DNA from: Bimuria novae-zelandiae CBS 107.79
Taxonomy: Eukaryota > Ascomycota > Dothideomycetes > Pleosporales > Didymosphaeriaceae
NCBI GenBank assembly: GCA_010015655.1
Contig: ML976731.1
Coordinates: 1 to 64,000, forward strand
Direction: 5' to 3'
DNA length: 64,000 nt
A program made the position numbers and the translations under genes. The notes beneath the pieces were generated by a model. The model ran no database searches. It saw only the letters and a list, made by a program, of their open reading frames with translations, and was not told the DNA's origin. Numbering within the stretch: the stretch's first letter is position 1; every line of letters begins with the position of its first letter. This document shows, in pieces, positions 10,300 through 23,577 of this stretch.

Positions 10300-12516
10300 T
10301 AATAAGGTATGTTCGTGGCTAATCCGTGTGTCGTAGTATCTTTTCGACTTTAAATTCGGTTTCCTCCTCCGGCTAGTAATAGAAGGTGGTTTTAACTGGC
10401 GTTTCCAGGTCTGCGGGTTCGAGTTGGTCTGTATGGAATACCAGGTGTTTCTTAGCGTCTAGCGGTAGTTCTAATTAGTAGTTAACTAGTAATATTTATT
10501 CGATAATAAAAAATAGCCTAACTTTAATATAGTCTAGTTTCTTGTGCTTTTTCTTTTAGGTTCTAAAATTCTTTATAAATAGATATGCTTTATCCCCCTT
10601 CTTTAGCTAAGGTGCTATTTTTCTTTTTCAGTTTATATAGGAAATGCTTTACTATTAAGCTTTCTTAAGATTTTCTTAGAGTTGTGCATGTGTTTTCTTT
10701 ATAGTTTCTACTATATTTATTACTTCCTCTATCCTAATCGTTGTAGGCAGTGTCTAATTAAAGAGATATAAATGTCTTTTATAGTTAATATAAAATAGTG
10801 TAAATCCTGTTACTACTAATATCTTGTTATTGTATGCTAACTATGCTATAGGTAGTAAGGAAATCTAGTTATTCTTCTAGTTATTGCAGTAGATGCGTAG
10901 GTACGTTTTAATTATCTAATTCGTACGTTCTATCTATCCGTCAGTTTGCGGATGATATACCATTAATAGTTTTCGTTTTATTCTAATTAGTGCTATAAGT
11001 ATTATCTAGTAGTTTAAAGTAAAGAGCTTGTCTCTATCGCTAATAATTATCTTTAGAATACTATAATGTTATATAAGTTAGTCTAGGATAAGGAATGCAA
11101 GTTCCTTTACTATAGTTATTTTTTAGTATAGTAGTAATTCTACGTATTTAGTAAATTAATATATAATGTTTAGTATCGCATCGTAGGTAATTCCTATTAT
11201 AGGGTCCTTTAACTTTAGTAGTCCTATAATAAAGTCTATAGCGATGTCTTTCTATAGTGCAACGGGTATTTATATAGCTTATATCTTTCTATACTTAAGA
11301 TATGTTACATGTTTAATACGCTAGTAATCTACACATTTGCGGACGTAGGTAGTTACTGCTTCCTTAATTCCTTTAAAGCTGTAGTTCCGCTAGATAAGTT
11401 CTATAGTTTTTCTAATCCCTAGTTGTCCATACACTAGGTTGTTATAATATTATCGTATAATTTCTTTTTATAGTTCTCTAGGTACTTCTCGTGTAAGTAT
11501 AAGGAGTTAGTTAAGTTCGGCTATTAGTTCTAAAGATCTGTTAGGGTTCTTTTTAGTATTATAGAGTATATCTTAACCTTTTCTTTTTTATTTATCATTC
11601 TGCTAAGAGTATCTGCTCGTCCGTTTTCTTTACGTAGAGTATACATAATTTTAAATTTATATTATCTTAGCATTTCTAACTATCTTACTTATTATTAGGT
11701 TAGTTCCTTCGTAGTTATAAAGCGTTTAAGATTCTTATAGTCTATAAAGATTATAAGTTCTAAGCAACTGTGTGCATAGATCCTTTAGTATTTAATAGCC
11801 TTTACTATTATAAGTAGTTCTTTATTATATACTTTATACTATAATTCTTCTAATGTAAAATTATGTGCGTAGTATATAACTAGGTGCTATTTACTATTCT
11901 TCTCTTGCTTCGCGCATGCTCTAACTGCGAAGTCACTTACGTCTATTTTAATACGTAAAGGTTTATTATCTTAGAAGTGTATAAGAACTAGTGGCGTAAT
12001 ATATACTTCTTATAGTGTTTAGAATACTTATTTGCATTTATTTATTTAATTAAAAGATTTATCTTTCTTTATAAGGTTCGTAAGTAGCAGCGTAATCCTT
12101 AAGTAGTTTATAATAAATTGTCTATTAAATTTAGTAAATCTAAGGAAAGCTTATACTTTTTTAAAGTTAATAAGTAATTTCAACTTCTTTACTTCCTTAA
12201 TCTTTAAAGGGCTTACTTAGATACCTTTAGTATTAATAACGTATCCTAGAAACTCTAATTCCGTAACATAAAATTTACATTTTTTAAATTTTAGTTATAG
12301 GTTAGCGCTATCTACCGCTTATAATACTATTTATACATGCTATATATAATCTTTCTCTTCCTTAGAGAATATTAGGATGTCGTTAAGGTAGGCAACTATA
12401 AATATATTAAGGTAGTTCTATAGTATATTATTAATTATTACTTAGAATGTTGCTAGTGCGTTTGTAAGTCTAAAATGCATAACTTAGTACTTAAATAGTT
12501 TATATTTAGTTTAAAA
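10300..12516 (-). pseudogene. Family B pol remnant, integrase to reverse transcriptase (left part)
   Basis: Minus-strand integrase words (VYHPQTDG, then a Thr-Asn block) lie at about 10900-10990. Reverse-transcriptase words FIVAYLNDILIFSK, where YLDD has become YLND, lie at about 12362-12415. The frame is interrupted at 12516 by family A copy 2 and continues at 20016 with GDKWKIAF, the expected sequence just upstream in RT. Many TAG/TAA codons are present. Confidence 0.85.
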
Positions 12517-12677
12517 TGTACGGGGCTGGGTGCTCAAGGAGCCAAAGGTGCTAGAAGAATACTTATAAATTTGATAAAGAGTCCAAAGTTAAGCTTTAGG
12601 CGTTAAACTTATATATTTAAGGTTCGCATAACTAAGGGTTAAGGATCTAAGGTAATAACTAGGCGTAGTCTATTATA
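12517..12677 (-). repeat. Left LTR (3') of family A copy 2
   Basis: It is 161 bp, starts TGTACGGGGC and aligns with the right LTR, whose end reads CCCATTACA. Differences between the two LTRs are mainly C/T and G/A, as RIP produces. Confidence 0.92.
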
Positions 12678-12689
12678 TACCTCCTTTCC

Positions 12690-13660
12690 CTCTGTTAAGG
12701 GTAAAAAAAAGAAATCTCCGTTTTTTATCTTATTTATGTAGCTTTGTGGTTGTTTTGTTATCTGCTTGCGATCCTCTTGCTATTATAAACCTCTTACTAG
12801 TTCTATTCTTGCGTGTCTAATTTTATGTCCTTACTATAAGTAGTTACTACGGCGGTGTATTCGCGCTAGTGCGTTTGCTTATTATTATATACATAAAATT
12901 GCTTCTTACTTAGCTTTTAGACCTTACTCTTTTAAGCTTTCTTTTTTTTCTTAACTTAACTTCATGCGCTGTAACGTCTTACTTTTAACCTAGTCTTTCT
13001 TAACTTCGCGACCTAATTCCCCTTACTATTCTAATAAGATAGCTAGCTCTTTATATAATAGCTATATAATAAGGACGCCTAAGCGTTAGAGGCATGCTAC
13101 TAACTTTAATAATAAAATAGAGGAAGACCTGTCCCCGTCGTAGTTACTTAGCTACTAACTTAAGAAGACTAAGCTCTTTTAAAATAAAACTATTATATTT
13201 AACGCTAGCGCAATCCTTCTTAGCTAGCTTATTAAGAAGTTTAGTCTTTTTAAAGCTCGCGAAGTAAGTTTTAGACCCTTTTTTACGCTTTTTCTACTTT
13301 TTTTTATCTTCTAACTCGCCTTCTTACTCTTTTAGCCTCCTTTTTAGTTCTTTATTAGCCTAGGTATGCGCACTTACTAACTTAATAAGCTTAGCTCTTA
13401 AGATTTAATCTCGCTACGCGTAATAATTAAGCGCTAGTGTATTAACTATATTACTTATAAACGCGTCTGTTAGTAGGTGCTGGCGGGCAAGATAGTGTCC
13501 TATAAGGAGTGCTATACCTATAAGCTTACTAGCTGCACTAGACAAGTATGCTTTAGTCTAACTTATTCTAGATAACTTTAAGGTATGCTTTACTAACTCC
13601 TTCCCCTACCTAGATTTAGCCTACCCTTAATAAAGTTAGCCGCGAAGAGTTCGCTAATAT
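12690..13660 (-). pseudogene. Accessory reading frame of family A copy 2
   Basis: This is the same frame as in copy 1, here without the solo-LTR insertion. The minus-strand translation has stops only at TAG/TAA positions compatible with RIP of Gln or Trp codons. It contains a SAASKLIGIALLIGHYLARQ core, a Lys/Arg/Glu-rich helix and a basic tail towards the LTR. Its position after integrase and before the polypurine tract suggests an extra ORF. I cannot name a family, and start and end are approximate. Confidence 0.55.
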
Positions 13661-14799
13661 TATAGTTATTAGTATAAGCTACCTTATAAATAAGGTTTTA
13701 AAGAGTAGCTAAAAATAAAAATTTTTCTTTACTAATCTTAACGCATTCTATTCTACTCGTAAGGTTACTATTATTAATTACTATACCTCCTTTAAGAGTA
13801 AAACTACTACTACTTTAGGCCCTATTACTTCTTTCTTTAAATCTATTTAGCTCTTAGAGCGTATTACTATCGCGGTTAAGAAGACTTTTAATTTTCTTTA
13901 AATTTATGCTACTAACTTTAAAGCATTTTATTAAGAGTGTAAGAACCTTTTTATAAGTTTCTTTTAAATAATAAAGCTATCTTTTAAGGCTAATATCGTG
14001 TAGCTCTCTAGCAAGTTCGTGGTGGTGGATAAGGGTATCGTAATAAATAGTCTTTAGATAATAAATAATGTCCTCGCGAGAGCTAATATGCCTACTTAAG
14101 CCTACTAGGACTTACGCTAGTAGCTTTAGGCTATTATAATTAAGAAGCGCCTAAGTAAGAAGGATAATAGCTTTTCTAACCCTAGTAGTATGTTAAAGGG
14201 CGGAGAAGTAGACCTAAATATTATTAAGAAAGATTTTACTATTCCCTTAGTAGCTAAAGATACCCCTTTTGCCTAGTTTCTCTCTCCTTCTTACTTTAGT
14301 TTACTTTTAAGGCTTACTTCTTTCGTATGGGTTATCCCTTGCTACTATAGGAATTATTTAGTCCCTTTATTATCTTTAGTAGTTTTAAGAGTTTTTTAAG
14401 TTACTTCTTTAGGATTCCTTCTTAACTTTTTTTCCTAATACTTAACTTTATCCCCTAACGATGTTATTCCTACTCTTATTTTAAATACCTTTATTTAGCT
14501 AGGTTCTTTAGCTTAGTAAGGCAGGCATCGTAGAGCCTCCTTTAGGTCCTAATAAAAGCTAATTTAGGGGATATTATAGTAGAATCTTATTAAGAGTTTT
14601 TTATTATAATTTTAATGTGGCTTAGTAAACATCTCCTAATAGTTTAACGTAGTAGCTTAATTAAGGTTTCTATAAGATTCCTAAGTTCTTTAAAAGTAGT
14701 TTTCTTATTATACTAGGTATTCTATCCTCTTGCCTTTACAGGACTAGCGTTCTTTATATATATTAACTATACTATACTCCTCTTTCCCCTCTTTTATTA

Positions 14800-17700
14800 T
14801 AATTACTTCGGGCTGGGCGTCATCAGTGGTTTAGCTAAGAAGAGGGTTTAACGAGGCTAACTTTAGCCTGTCTACGTAGAACCTTAGGTATATGTTTGGC
14901 GCGACGTCTAGTTCTACTACGTAAGAGTTTATTACTTTTTTTATAGTAAACTTTTCGTACTTCTAGTTAAGCTTCTTACTTAAATATTAGTTTTAAAGGT
15001 AGTTCTTATACTTTAGCTATACTTTATCTTCTTTCTTTAAGATTAGAGCGTCTTTATATTAATAGTTTATTAGGCGCTCTTATTCTTATTAGGCTATTAC
15101 TATTTTTGCCTAAGTAAAGTTAAAAACCTCTTTAAACTTTTTTATTATTACCTTTGTAGCCTTCTTTGCGTTAGTTTTAAGCTTTAAGGCTAATCTCCGT
15201 GCCCTAAAGTTCTTAATTAGTTTAATATTCTAGCTATAGAATAGGAAAAATAAGCTAACTCCCGTTAATATAGCTTCTTGCCCTTTAATAGCTATCTAGG
15301 CTATAAGAAGCTACTTTATCTAATTATCTTATTACTAGTTATAGTACACCTGGAAGTAGGCTTTAAGGATAGAGTTTATTTATTCTGTCTGCCTGTCTGT
15401 CTTTAGGTGCTTTGCTATAGATAGTCTTTAGTCGATACCTGCTTATTCACAGAGTGTAGTCCAAAATTCGCTTACGAATTGTCCCCCGCGGTCCGATGTA
15501 ATAGAGGAAGGGAAGAAGTAGTCTACTACTTAATATTAAAGAAACGCTATTATAACCGTGGGTATATTAAAATTTAGAAGACTAATAAACTTAGGGTCCT
15601 TACTAAATCTATTTATAATTATTATAATATTCGTGCAGCTATCGCTCTTAGGTAGGATAGTAATAAAGTCTATTATAATATTCTTCTATCCTTGTTTAGG
15701 TAGTAGTAAGGATTTTAGCAGGCCCTATTTTACTTCTCTCTATAGTTTGGTTCTTCTATAGATATTATAGTTCTTAATATACTACCTTACTTAGTTAGAT
15801 ATCCCTAGAAAGAAGTAGTCTTAAGTAAGAATCTTATAGGCATTTTCTTATCTTAAGTATTCTAAAGCTAAGAAACTATACGCGACTACTATTAGCTTTA
15901 TTTATAAAAAATTTAATTCTAGTACCTATTATCTTAACCTATAGCGTAGGTACCCTTAGTTATCTATACTATATTTTAAGATGCTAATAAATAACTTCCA
16001 CCTAGGTTCGAACTTCCTAAGCCCGTTCTTAATATAGGCCTTTATTTTACTATACGCGCTATCTTTATCGCGTTCTACCTCTTACTATATAGTATTAAAG
16101 TCTAGTTTACGTTGCTTGGCAAGGCTATCGCCTCCTTAAAGGGTTAATATAGGTAGTTTAGGGCGTGTTAGGTAAGCGAGCACTAGGTCCTTGTCTACTT
16201 TAATATAGTTAGGTTTCTCTATAGTAGTAGGTGTTTAGGGGATAAAAGACTTTAAGCTATTTTTCTTAGTAGTCTTTTAAAGAAGTGTAAAGTGCCTTAA
16301 CTTTAATTTATTATCTCTACTATCCTTTAGTAGGTCTTAGTCCCTCTAAAAGAGGGCGTTTGCCCTAGAGTTTACTAACCCTAGTCTATATATAAACGTT
16401 ATATTAATATAGCTAAGTGTATCTACCTACTAAACGTGTTGTTTGTCTAACCTTTGTTTAGTAGCGAAATACGTAAGGTTCTTATAATTAGTGTAGACCG
16501 TAAGGTGCTTTACTACTTAATATATATAGTCTTATTTATTTACGTATTTAATAACTGCGAGTATCTCTTTATTATAGATAGCGTAGTTATATTTTACTAG
16601 GCTATTCTTCGCTAAGAAGTAAGCTACTAGGCGTAGAATCCTGTTATTATCGTACTAGGAGAAGTATCCCCTAATTAACTAGCTAATAGCGTCTACTTCT
16701 AGTACTAATTCTTATTTAGGGTTAAAGTAGGCTAGCGCAAGATTCGTATAAAATACTATTTTTAGGAAGTTAAATGCGTGCTACTACTCTTATCTCGAAA
16801 TAAATTCTACTCCTTTACTAGTAAGCTTTATAAGGGGGCTCACTATGCTAGAGAAGTCTTATATAAATCTCTAATAAAAGTTTGTAAAGCCTACGAAGCT
16901 CTAAACTCCCTTTACTAAAGTTAGTAGCTTTTATTCTTAAATTATTTAGACTTTATCTAAGTCTATGCTTACGCCCTTATTAACTTCTATAATAAATTTA
17001 AGGTACTTAGTCTTTTTAACGTAAAACTTAAATTTCTTAATATTTAAGTGTAGTCCTACGGCCCCTAACTTTTAGATTATAGTACGTACTTTTTCTTCGT
17101 AGTCTTTTTTGCTACTACTAGAGAAGATAAGAACGTTATCTATATACGCTAAGTAGTAGTTATCAAGGTGCTCTCTTAGCACCTAGTTAATATACTACTA
17201 GAATATACTTAGCGCGTTAGCTAGGCTAAAAGGAACTACTAGCTACTTATAGAGACTAAATTAGGTTCTAAACGCTATCTTCTATTCCTCGCCTTTTGCT
17301 ATTTAAAGCTTATAGAAGGCTTAAATTACGTTAAGTTTACTAAACTATTTAGCCTTCACGAGGAGCTAAAAGGTCTTACTAATTAATAGTAAAGGGTACT
17401 AGTTCTTCTTTAAGATAGCGTTTAGGGCTTAATAATTAATATAGAAGCGTAGTCCTTTACTAGATTTCTTAGTAAATAATACTAAGGTAGCAGCGCTAGA
17501 CTTGCTTACCTAAATAAAGCCTTTATTTAAGTATTTAGTAAGCTCTTTTTAAAGGATAAGTAACTCTTTGCGAGATATATTAAATAGAGGGCCATAAGGG
17601 ATCTTTAAGGTCTCGCCATCTTTTTCCACGAGAGGGATAAAAAGATCCACTTTAGGTCTACGGTGTGAGGGGAGCTTGTTAGCATGTTTCCTATAAAAGA

Positions 17701-18250
17701 TACGCTATAAGTCCTTAAAAGCTTTAGGTAGTAACTTTTATAGGTTTACCTTTAGCTTGCGGGTTAACGCCTTCTATATATCCTTTATTAATATAGAAAA
17801 CACCTTAGCCTTGTTTCCTAGGCGTCGATTACGCTAATCTAGAGCTATAAAGGCTATAGCTAATACCCCTTAAGGCTTTATTAATAGTTTTTTAACTTTT
17901 TAGTTACGGATGCGGGTGCCTAAACTTCTAATTTAAATTAATTTCTTTACTAGGGCTAGTTTAATCCTATTCTTCATTATTTAGGTTAGGCCGAGGATTA
18001 GATCGTACGACCCGTCGTTAGGTAAGACGTATAACTATATTAATTCTATATAGCTATTAATATTTACTTCTAGTTAGACTACTTTACGTACAAAGAGTCG
18101 CATGCCTCTAATACTAATAACCTCTTATAAATAGGGTAGGTTCTTGCGCTATAGGTAGGCTTTTATTATAAGTTTTTTTAATATAAATCTAAAGGTTAAA
18201 TAACCTAAATTAATTATCGTTAATATAAATATAATGTTATTAATAAGAGA
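14800..18250 (-). pseudogene. Family A copy 2 pol remnant (integrase, RNase H, RT, protease)
   Basis: Minus-strand pol words are visible: integrase LDRGGQFVSEF-like at about 15490, an RNase H block with AIYNKEILAVIKYVN at about 16540-16600, reverse transcriptase EHLDNYYLAYIDNVLIFSSS at about 17110-17165, and a protease-like YDLILGLT at about 17990. These give the Gypsy order PR-RT-RH-IN. TAG/TAA codons occur throughout, so the product is not made. Confidence 0.88.
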
Positions 18251-19840
18251 GTGTACTATTACTAGTGTTCAGTTTAGTTATAGCCTTTAAAAGTTATTAA
18301 AACTTATTTTTTATCTTTTTCTTACTTCTGGCTCCTGGCGGCGACTATTACTAAAAGGACCTAGTTTTCTAAATTAGTAGAGGCTATATTAAACTCTTTA
18401 TTAAAGGATCTTTTAGTAGTAGGTATAGCGGCGTAAACTTGTGCTAGCTTTATTATAGGTAAAAGTTTATACTACTTTACGCGATGTCCTGTATCTCTAT
18501 AATAGAAATAGGAACTATTCTTCTTACAGGTTTCTATTACCTCGCGCAATACCCACGTGGCTTGTTTTTAGGTGTTGCTAGACCTGTGTCCTGTGGCTCT
18601 ATCTATTGCTTAGTGTCTTTTATCTTAGCTTCGTTAGTTAGATATCCTTTTAAGGCTAGCTTAAGTAGGTTCCTAATCTATTTCGTCTGGCGCCCCGTTC
18701 TTGGCAGAAAACTTTAGTAATTATAATATATTTTAAAAGAGGTTTTCTTTAACCTTATTAACTCTCTTCTAGACCCCTTACAGGTCCTAATCGTTATTTA
18801 TATTTACTATAATTATTTAGTCCTGTAAGTCCTTATAAAGGCTCTAAAGGTATAGGTTTTTTAGAATTTCTTAACTATGCTCCTTGGCTTCTATAGCATA
18901 GTTATTAAAGTTAAGGTTAAAGTTACGAAGCTTCTAGTTCCCTTATTATATTATAAGTAAGCGGTTACGCGCGATTTCTTTCGCTAGGTAGTTATAAAAG
19001 TTATAGTCTAGTAGCTTCTAAAGGTTAGCTTTAGTGCACTCTAGGTAGTAGTTTAAGTATATAATTCCCACCGTCGCTGCACGTTCTGTTAATTAACTAA
19101 TAATATATCTAGGTATATTTCTAAGGTAGTCCCTATCATCTAGGAGCTTATATTACATTACTATCTTAAAGTAGTAGTAATCCTGTTATTTGCTATTAAA
19201 GTAGGCTAAATTAGGGATTTTAAGGCGGTGGCTTCTTCCTTAGTTTAAGACAAGCTTTACTATTAATCTCTTTAGTAGCTTTACCTATTAGTCTACTTTT
19301 AATAGCTAATTTGTACCTCCTGTATTTTAGGTATATTATTATATTATTAGGGGTTCTTAGCGCTTCCTTACTATTTCTTTAGTTAGTCCTCTTACTCCTT
19401 GCGGCGGAGTCTAAAGGGTATCTTAGAAGTTAATAAGTACTTTAATCTTGCTTAAGAATTACTATATTTTATTCTTGTTAACTCCTAATACCTAGAGTTT
19501 AGTTATAAATAGGAAGGCTATCCTTTTATTTCCTTAGTTATTACTTCTTTATAAGCTAATAGCTTGCTGCGCATAATTATTCGCGCTAAGATATAGATCT
19601 TTAGTAAAAAGTCTTGTTCTTATTTCTATAACTTCTTTATTTAGCAAAGATAGTCTTCCTAGCGTTAAATGTCTATTAAGACTTCTTTTTAATTACTTGC
19701 TAGGGAGGGTTCTATCTTCTCGTAGGTCCAGGCGTTGCCTTTATAGTATCTATCTACGTAAGTTCTTTAACTTTGTGTGCTGCTTCGCAGTTTTAGTCTA
19801 TAATTATATTTAAAATCTACTTGTCCTGCGACAGGTAGAA
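18250..19840 (-). pseudogene. Family A copy 2 gag remnant
   Basis: Minus-strand gag carries a CCHC zinc knuckle whose cysteines are mutated to tyrosine (YFYYRDTGHRVK at about 18470-18510). The matching part of copy 1 is split by family B (9048) and Copia (23577). The plus-strand open frame 18484-18717 is an antisense shadow. Confidence 0.75.
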
Positions 19841-19854
19841 GTAATTAAATTTAA

Positions 19855-20015
19855 TATAAGGGGCTAGGTGCTTAAGGAGCTAAAGGTGCTAGAAGAATAC
19901 TTATAAATTTAATAAAGAGTCTAAAGTTAAGCTTTAGGCGTTAAACTTATATATCTGGGGTTCGTATAATCAAGGGTTAAGGATCCGAGGTAATAACTGG
20001 GCGTAGCCCATTACA
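19855..20015 (-). repeat. Right LTR (5') of family A copy 2
   Basis: It aligns with 12517-12677. Its last bases are CCCATTACA, followed by the TSD TAAAA at 20016-20020. The first few bases are altered, so the inner edge may be off by up to 3 nt. Confidence 0.9.
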
Positions 20016-22940
20016 TAAAAGGCTATCTTCCACTTATCACCTACTGCTATTTATATACGGTGGTATCTATCTTATAGGTTAAATTGTGTAAATATCTTAG
20101 CTCGTCCTAGTCTGTCTCGAGACTCTTGTATGTTTAGTAGTAGGTATATATTCTTAATTATTATATTATTTAGCTTTTTATAGTTAATGCATGGACGTGG
20201 CGTTCTATCTTTTTTTATAACAAATATTAGGGGTAATGCTATTAGCAATTCTAACTTGCGTACCTATTACTTATTAAGGGCTTTCTTTAGGAATTCGCGT
20301 GTCTATTAGAATTCCTTTTTACTCTGGCTATATAGTGGTCTAAAAGGCGGCATTTTTCCTTCTTTAAGAACAATATAGTAATCTTAGTGTGTATACTTAG
20401 GAAGGGCGTTTGCTCCTTTCTCTTCCTAAAATAAATAACTCTATTCTTTATATTTATTAGGGATATTAAAAGGCGTGCTATTCTCTTCGTGCTTACGCTT
20501 TATAACCTAGTAGTTCTTATTAGCGTTTGCTAAGTTAATTTCGCGTTTATTAGCTTTTAGTTATAAGACTATATTATTAATAGCTCTCTTATCTACTATT
20601 ATACTCTATTAATGCGTAGGCTTTACTTGCAATGCATAGTTATAGCGCTTAAAGAATAGCTCTTTCTTCTTTTAGTTAATCGTAGGGTTATGCTTCCTTA
20701 ACTAAGGTAATTCTAGAATTACGTCGTAATTAGCTTCTTTAATAATATTAAGGGTAATTAATTCCTAGTGTCTATAAATTATAAGAGTAGTCTTAACCTT
20801 GTATTTGATTGTTGCTTTGCCAGACATTAGCTATCTATTCGCGACATAAATAGCATAGGGTATAGCCTTTTTACGTTTATAGAGTCCTGCTCTATTAAGT
20901 GTGTTTCTTAATACATAACTCTCTTGTGCTCCTAAGTCTAGCATAGCTTTTATTTATATTCTTTTAAGCTATACTAGTAGCTTAATTAGTACCTAACTAT
21001 TAGTAGTATTTACTTCTTTAAAGGCATTGTCCCGCCTAAGCCTAGGTTTAAAAAAGATATTTTCTTTTTGGCTAGCTACGTAGGTTTAAAGTGTCCTTCA
21101 TCCTTCTTCTCCTAAGGCTATTATTAGGCCTTATCTAAGAGAGCTTCACCGTCTTTTTCCTTTATTACCGTTTTAATCTTAAGGGTCGTAGTCCCTTTTA
21201 GTCTATAATTAAATCTATGCTTATTCGTCTACTTCTTGTGTTCTTTATAGTTAGGGTGTAAGCATGTATACTATTTATCTAATACGTATTTCTTATTAAC
21301 TAGTAATAATATTACTTAGTTTAGCGCTTAGTTAAGATATAGAAAGTATCGCGTTTTATGTTTATCCTAGAGGTAAACGTTGCAATAGGCGATAGAGCAG
21401 TTAAACTACTCCTATTTATATTATTAGTATGTTTAGGGAAAGTAGCTATATTCCTTAGCTTAGTAATAAATAGTATATTAATCTTCTCTGCAGAGATTCT
21501 ATCGTATAGTCTCGTGCGTAGGGTTACGGTGGTCCAGGTCATACTATAGCGTGAAGTTTAGGTTTTCGTTTGGGTATTACTCCTTGGGATTATCTTAGGC
21601 GTAGTAATAGTCTGCCTATTCACGTTCTGCTTTACTAACTAGATTAGGTTAGTAAGCGTGGTAAAATGCTATAGCAAGGTCTTATTATTTAATTACTATA
21701 AACCTAAAGTCTTCTTCCCTTAGTTAGTGTTTCTCTAAAAAGTTAAAAATATTTGTTGTCTTGCTAGTAATAGGTTTGCTCTAGTTAAGGTAAAGTATAA
21801 GAGATTAAGGTATTAGTTCTTTCTCCTTTTCCTTCTTATCTAAACCTTTATATGCATCCTCGTAGAGTTATAAGTCTAGTAACTCTAATTATTCTAATTC
21901 TTCTTTATGGATGTTAATTTGCTTAATAGCGGATACTACTTACTACTTTTTGTTAATAGTTTCTTCTTTGTTAATAGTTAGTACGTTTAACTACCTAGTA
22001 ATCTTGTTCTTAGATCTACAGTTCCTGGCTATATAGCCTAGTTTACTATATGTAAAACATTTACGCGTCTCGGTCCCCTGTCGTTAGATTCTATCTAAAA
22101 TACGTTAGTTAGGCTTTTAGAAGCCTATAGCCTTTCCTGTTCCCTTTTCTAGGTTATTAAACTAGACATCTTCTATAAGTTAGGGCCCGTAGTAGTTGCG
22201 TTGCTGTTATTAAGGTGCTTTTAGTGGCGCCTTATAGACTATAGGTGCCTGTCGCCTAAAACTAGCGTTCCTTAGGTTCCTGCGGAACTCTTTTTGCAAG
22301 GCGAACCACTCCTTATTAATATAGATAGTCTCTTTATACAGTTCTTCTAAGGTCTCTATTTTTACACTACTATATAGGAGTTCCTCGCGCACGTTGCGTT
22401 TAAGGCTTTATTTATATATTATCTTAAGAGATTTATCCTCTTAGTTAAGTTATACTACGTACTTGCGGAACTTAGCTATATATTTAGCTATAAATTAGTA
22501 TTAGCAAACTATCTAGATTGCTTGTCTAGTAATAGCTATCTTATTAGCAATTCTAAATATTTATCGAAGGTATATTTTAAAGTTATTATAGTCCATAATA
22601 ATGTTAATTGCATTAGCGTGTTTATTAATATACTCCTTATTTTCGTTATCGTGATCCATGTCTAAATACTTAACTAGATAGGGATAGATCTATTCTTTAG
22701 CACTTCCTCACATGTAGGTTATAGTAAAGATAACCTTCTTCTTGTCTTTAAGGTCTTGGTTCTAGTCGAAGAAGTAGAGGTCTAGCTACAGGAGCCAAGT
22801 GTCGAGGAGGGTATAATTACTATTATATAAGTTAGGTTTGTGCGCCTTGTTCTTGCCATCCCCTATAGGGGTAACGTAGTTATCTAAAGCTATAGAAGAG
22901 GTAGGGGTCCTATTAGTATTTATATTAAGGGTATTTAAGA
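20016..22940 (-). pseudogene. Family B RT start, protease and gag remnant (right part)
   Basis: This continues the family B coding region beyond the nested copy. The RT N-terminal side lies at 20016-20150. A protease contains AMLDLGAQESYV, where DSGA is expected, at about 20900-20940. Gag has a CCHC knuckle read as CFTYSKLGYIARNC at about 22020-22070 (one Cys and the His both now Tyr). A 60-codon open piece of gag remains at 22210-22392. Orientation is minus. Confidence 0.82.
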
Positions 22941-23391
22941 TATTAAGATCCTAAAGGGGTAGCTAGTCCCTAAGGGGCTAAGGTTAGTTCTTAGGTAGGA
23001 ATACTATAGTAAGATAAAAAAAGGTTGTAATAATAGCTTGTGCTTATTACTAGGGCGTTAGTATTAAAGGTATATACAGCATAATTAAATTAACAAGGTT
23101 ACTTATTTAGATCTAAACAATAGATTAATAAACAGGTTAAACACGAATGCTATAAGGGTATTCGTGCTAAGTTATATATATAACTACTTATGCCATCCTT
23201 TCCTTCTTACCATCCGTCCTTTAGTAGGATGGTATTGTCATCCGGGATGTTGCTACCATCCCTTCCTTGGCGGGATGGTTCTTCTTGGCGGGATGTTAGA
23301 TCACGTGACCTCAGTAGTGTAGTCCTACCGTGGGTTACCCCGCTGCGCTCACCGTTGGTTATTCTTTATTGCGATTGTTTAGATCTCAACA
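22941..23391 (-). repeat. Right LTR (5') of the family B Gypsy element
   Basis: It is 451 bp, begins TATTAAGATC (mutated from TGTT) and ends AGATCTCAACA at 23391. It is followed by TSD ATCTC (23392-23396). It carries the same CACGTG block, TATA-like run and hairpin as the left LTR, the hairpin here with one mismatch. Confidence 0.93.
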
Positions 23392-23396
23392 ATCTC

Positions 23397-23577
23397 TCTA
23401 GTAGCTCTATCTATTAGTCTACTTTTAATAGCTAATTTGTACCTCCTGTCTCTTAGGAGTATTATTATATTATTAGGGGTTTTTAGCGCTCTTTTATTAT
23501 TTCTTTAGTTAGTCCTCTTACTCCTTGCGGCGGAGTCTAAAGGGTATCTTAGAGGTTAATAAGTGGTTAATAAGTAC
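23397..23577 (-). mobile_element. Family A copy 1, middle segment (gag region)
   Basis: These 181 nt between family B and Copia align with copy 2 at about 19280-19460, including a CTCCTTGCGGCGGAGTCTAA block. They end in the Copia TSD AGTAC (23573-23577). A short local duplication (GTGGTTAATAA) relative to copy 2 lies near 23566. Confidence 0.9.

Larger units (their letters stand above)
12517..20015 (-). mobile_element. Gypsy LTR retrotransposon, family A copy 2 (full length, 7499 bp)
   Basis: It is bounded by 161-bp LTRs (12517-12677 and about 19855-20015) and a perfect 5-bp TSD, TAAAA (12512-12516 and 20016-20020). It sits inside the reverse-transcriptase codons of family B. Minus-strand order from the right: gag (about 18300-19840, knuckle at about 18440-18510), protease (about 17950-18150), reverse transcriptase (active site about 17115-17155, YIDN), RNase H (about 16450-16680), integrase (about 15270-15500), accessory frame (about 12690-13660), polypurine tract (12678-12695), LTR. 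It is degraded by RIP but less so than copy 1. Confidence 0.95.
9049..23391 (-). mobile_element. Gypsy LTR retrotransposon, family B, split by family A copy 2
   Basis: LTRs of 451 bp each bound the element and a perfect 5-bp TSD, ATCTC (9044-9048 and 23392-23396), flanks it. Copy 2 of family A shows the empty site at about 19275. Without the nested 7.5 kb element it is 6839 bp. Coding runs on the minus strand: gag (about 21300-22930), protease (about 20700-20960), reverse transcriptase (about 12350-12516 joined to about 20016-20150), RNase H and integrase (about 10870-11050). It also carries an antisense accessory frame at 9630-10250. A pyrimidine run at 9500-9515, next to the left LTR, is the minus-strand polypurine tract. 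Confidence 0.93.
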
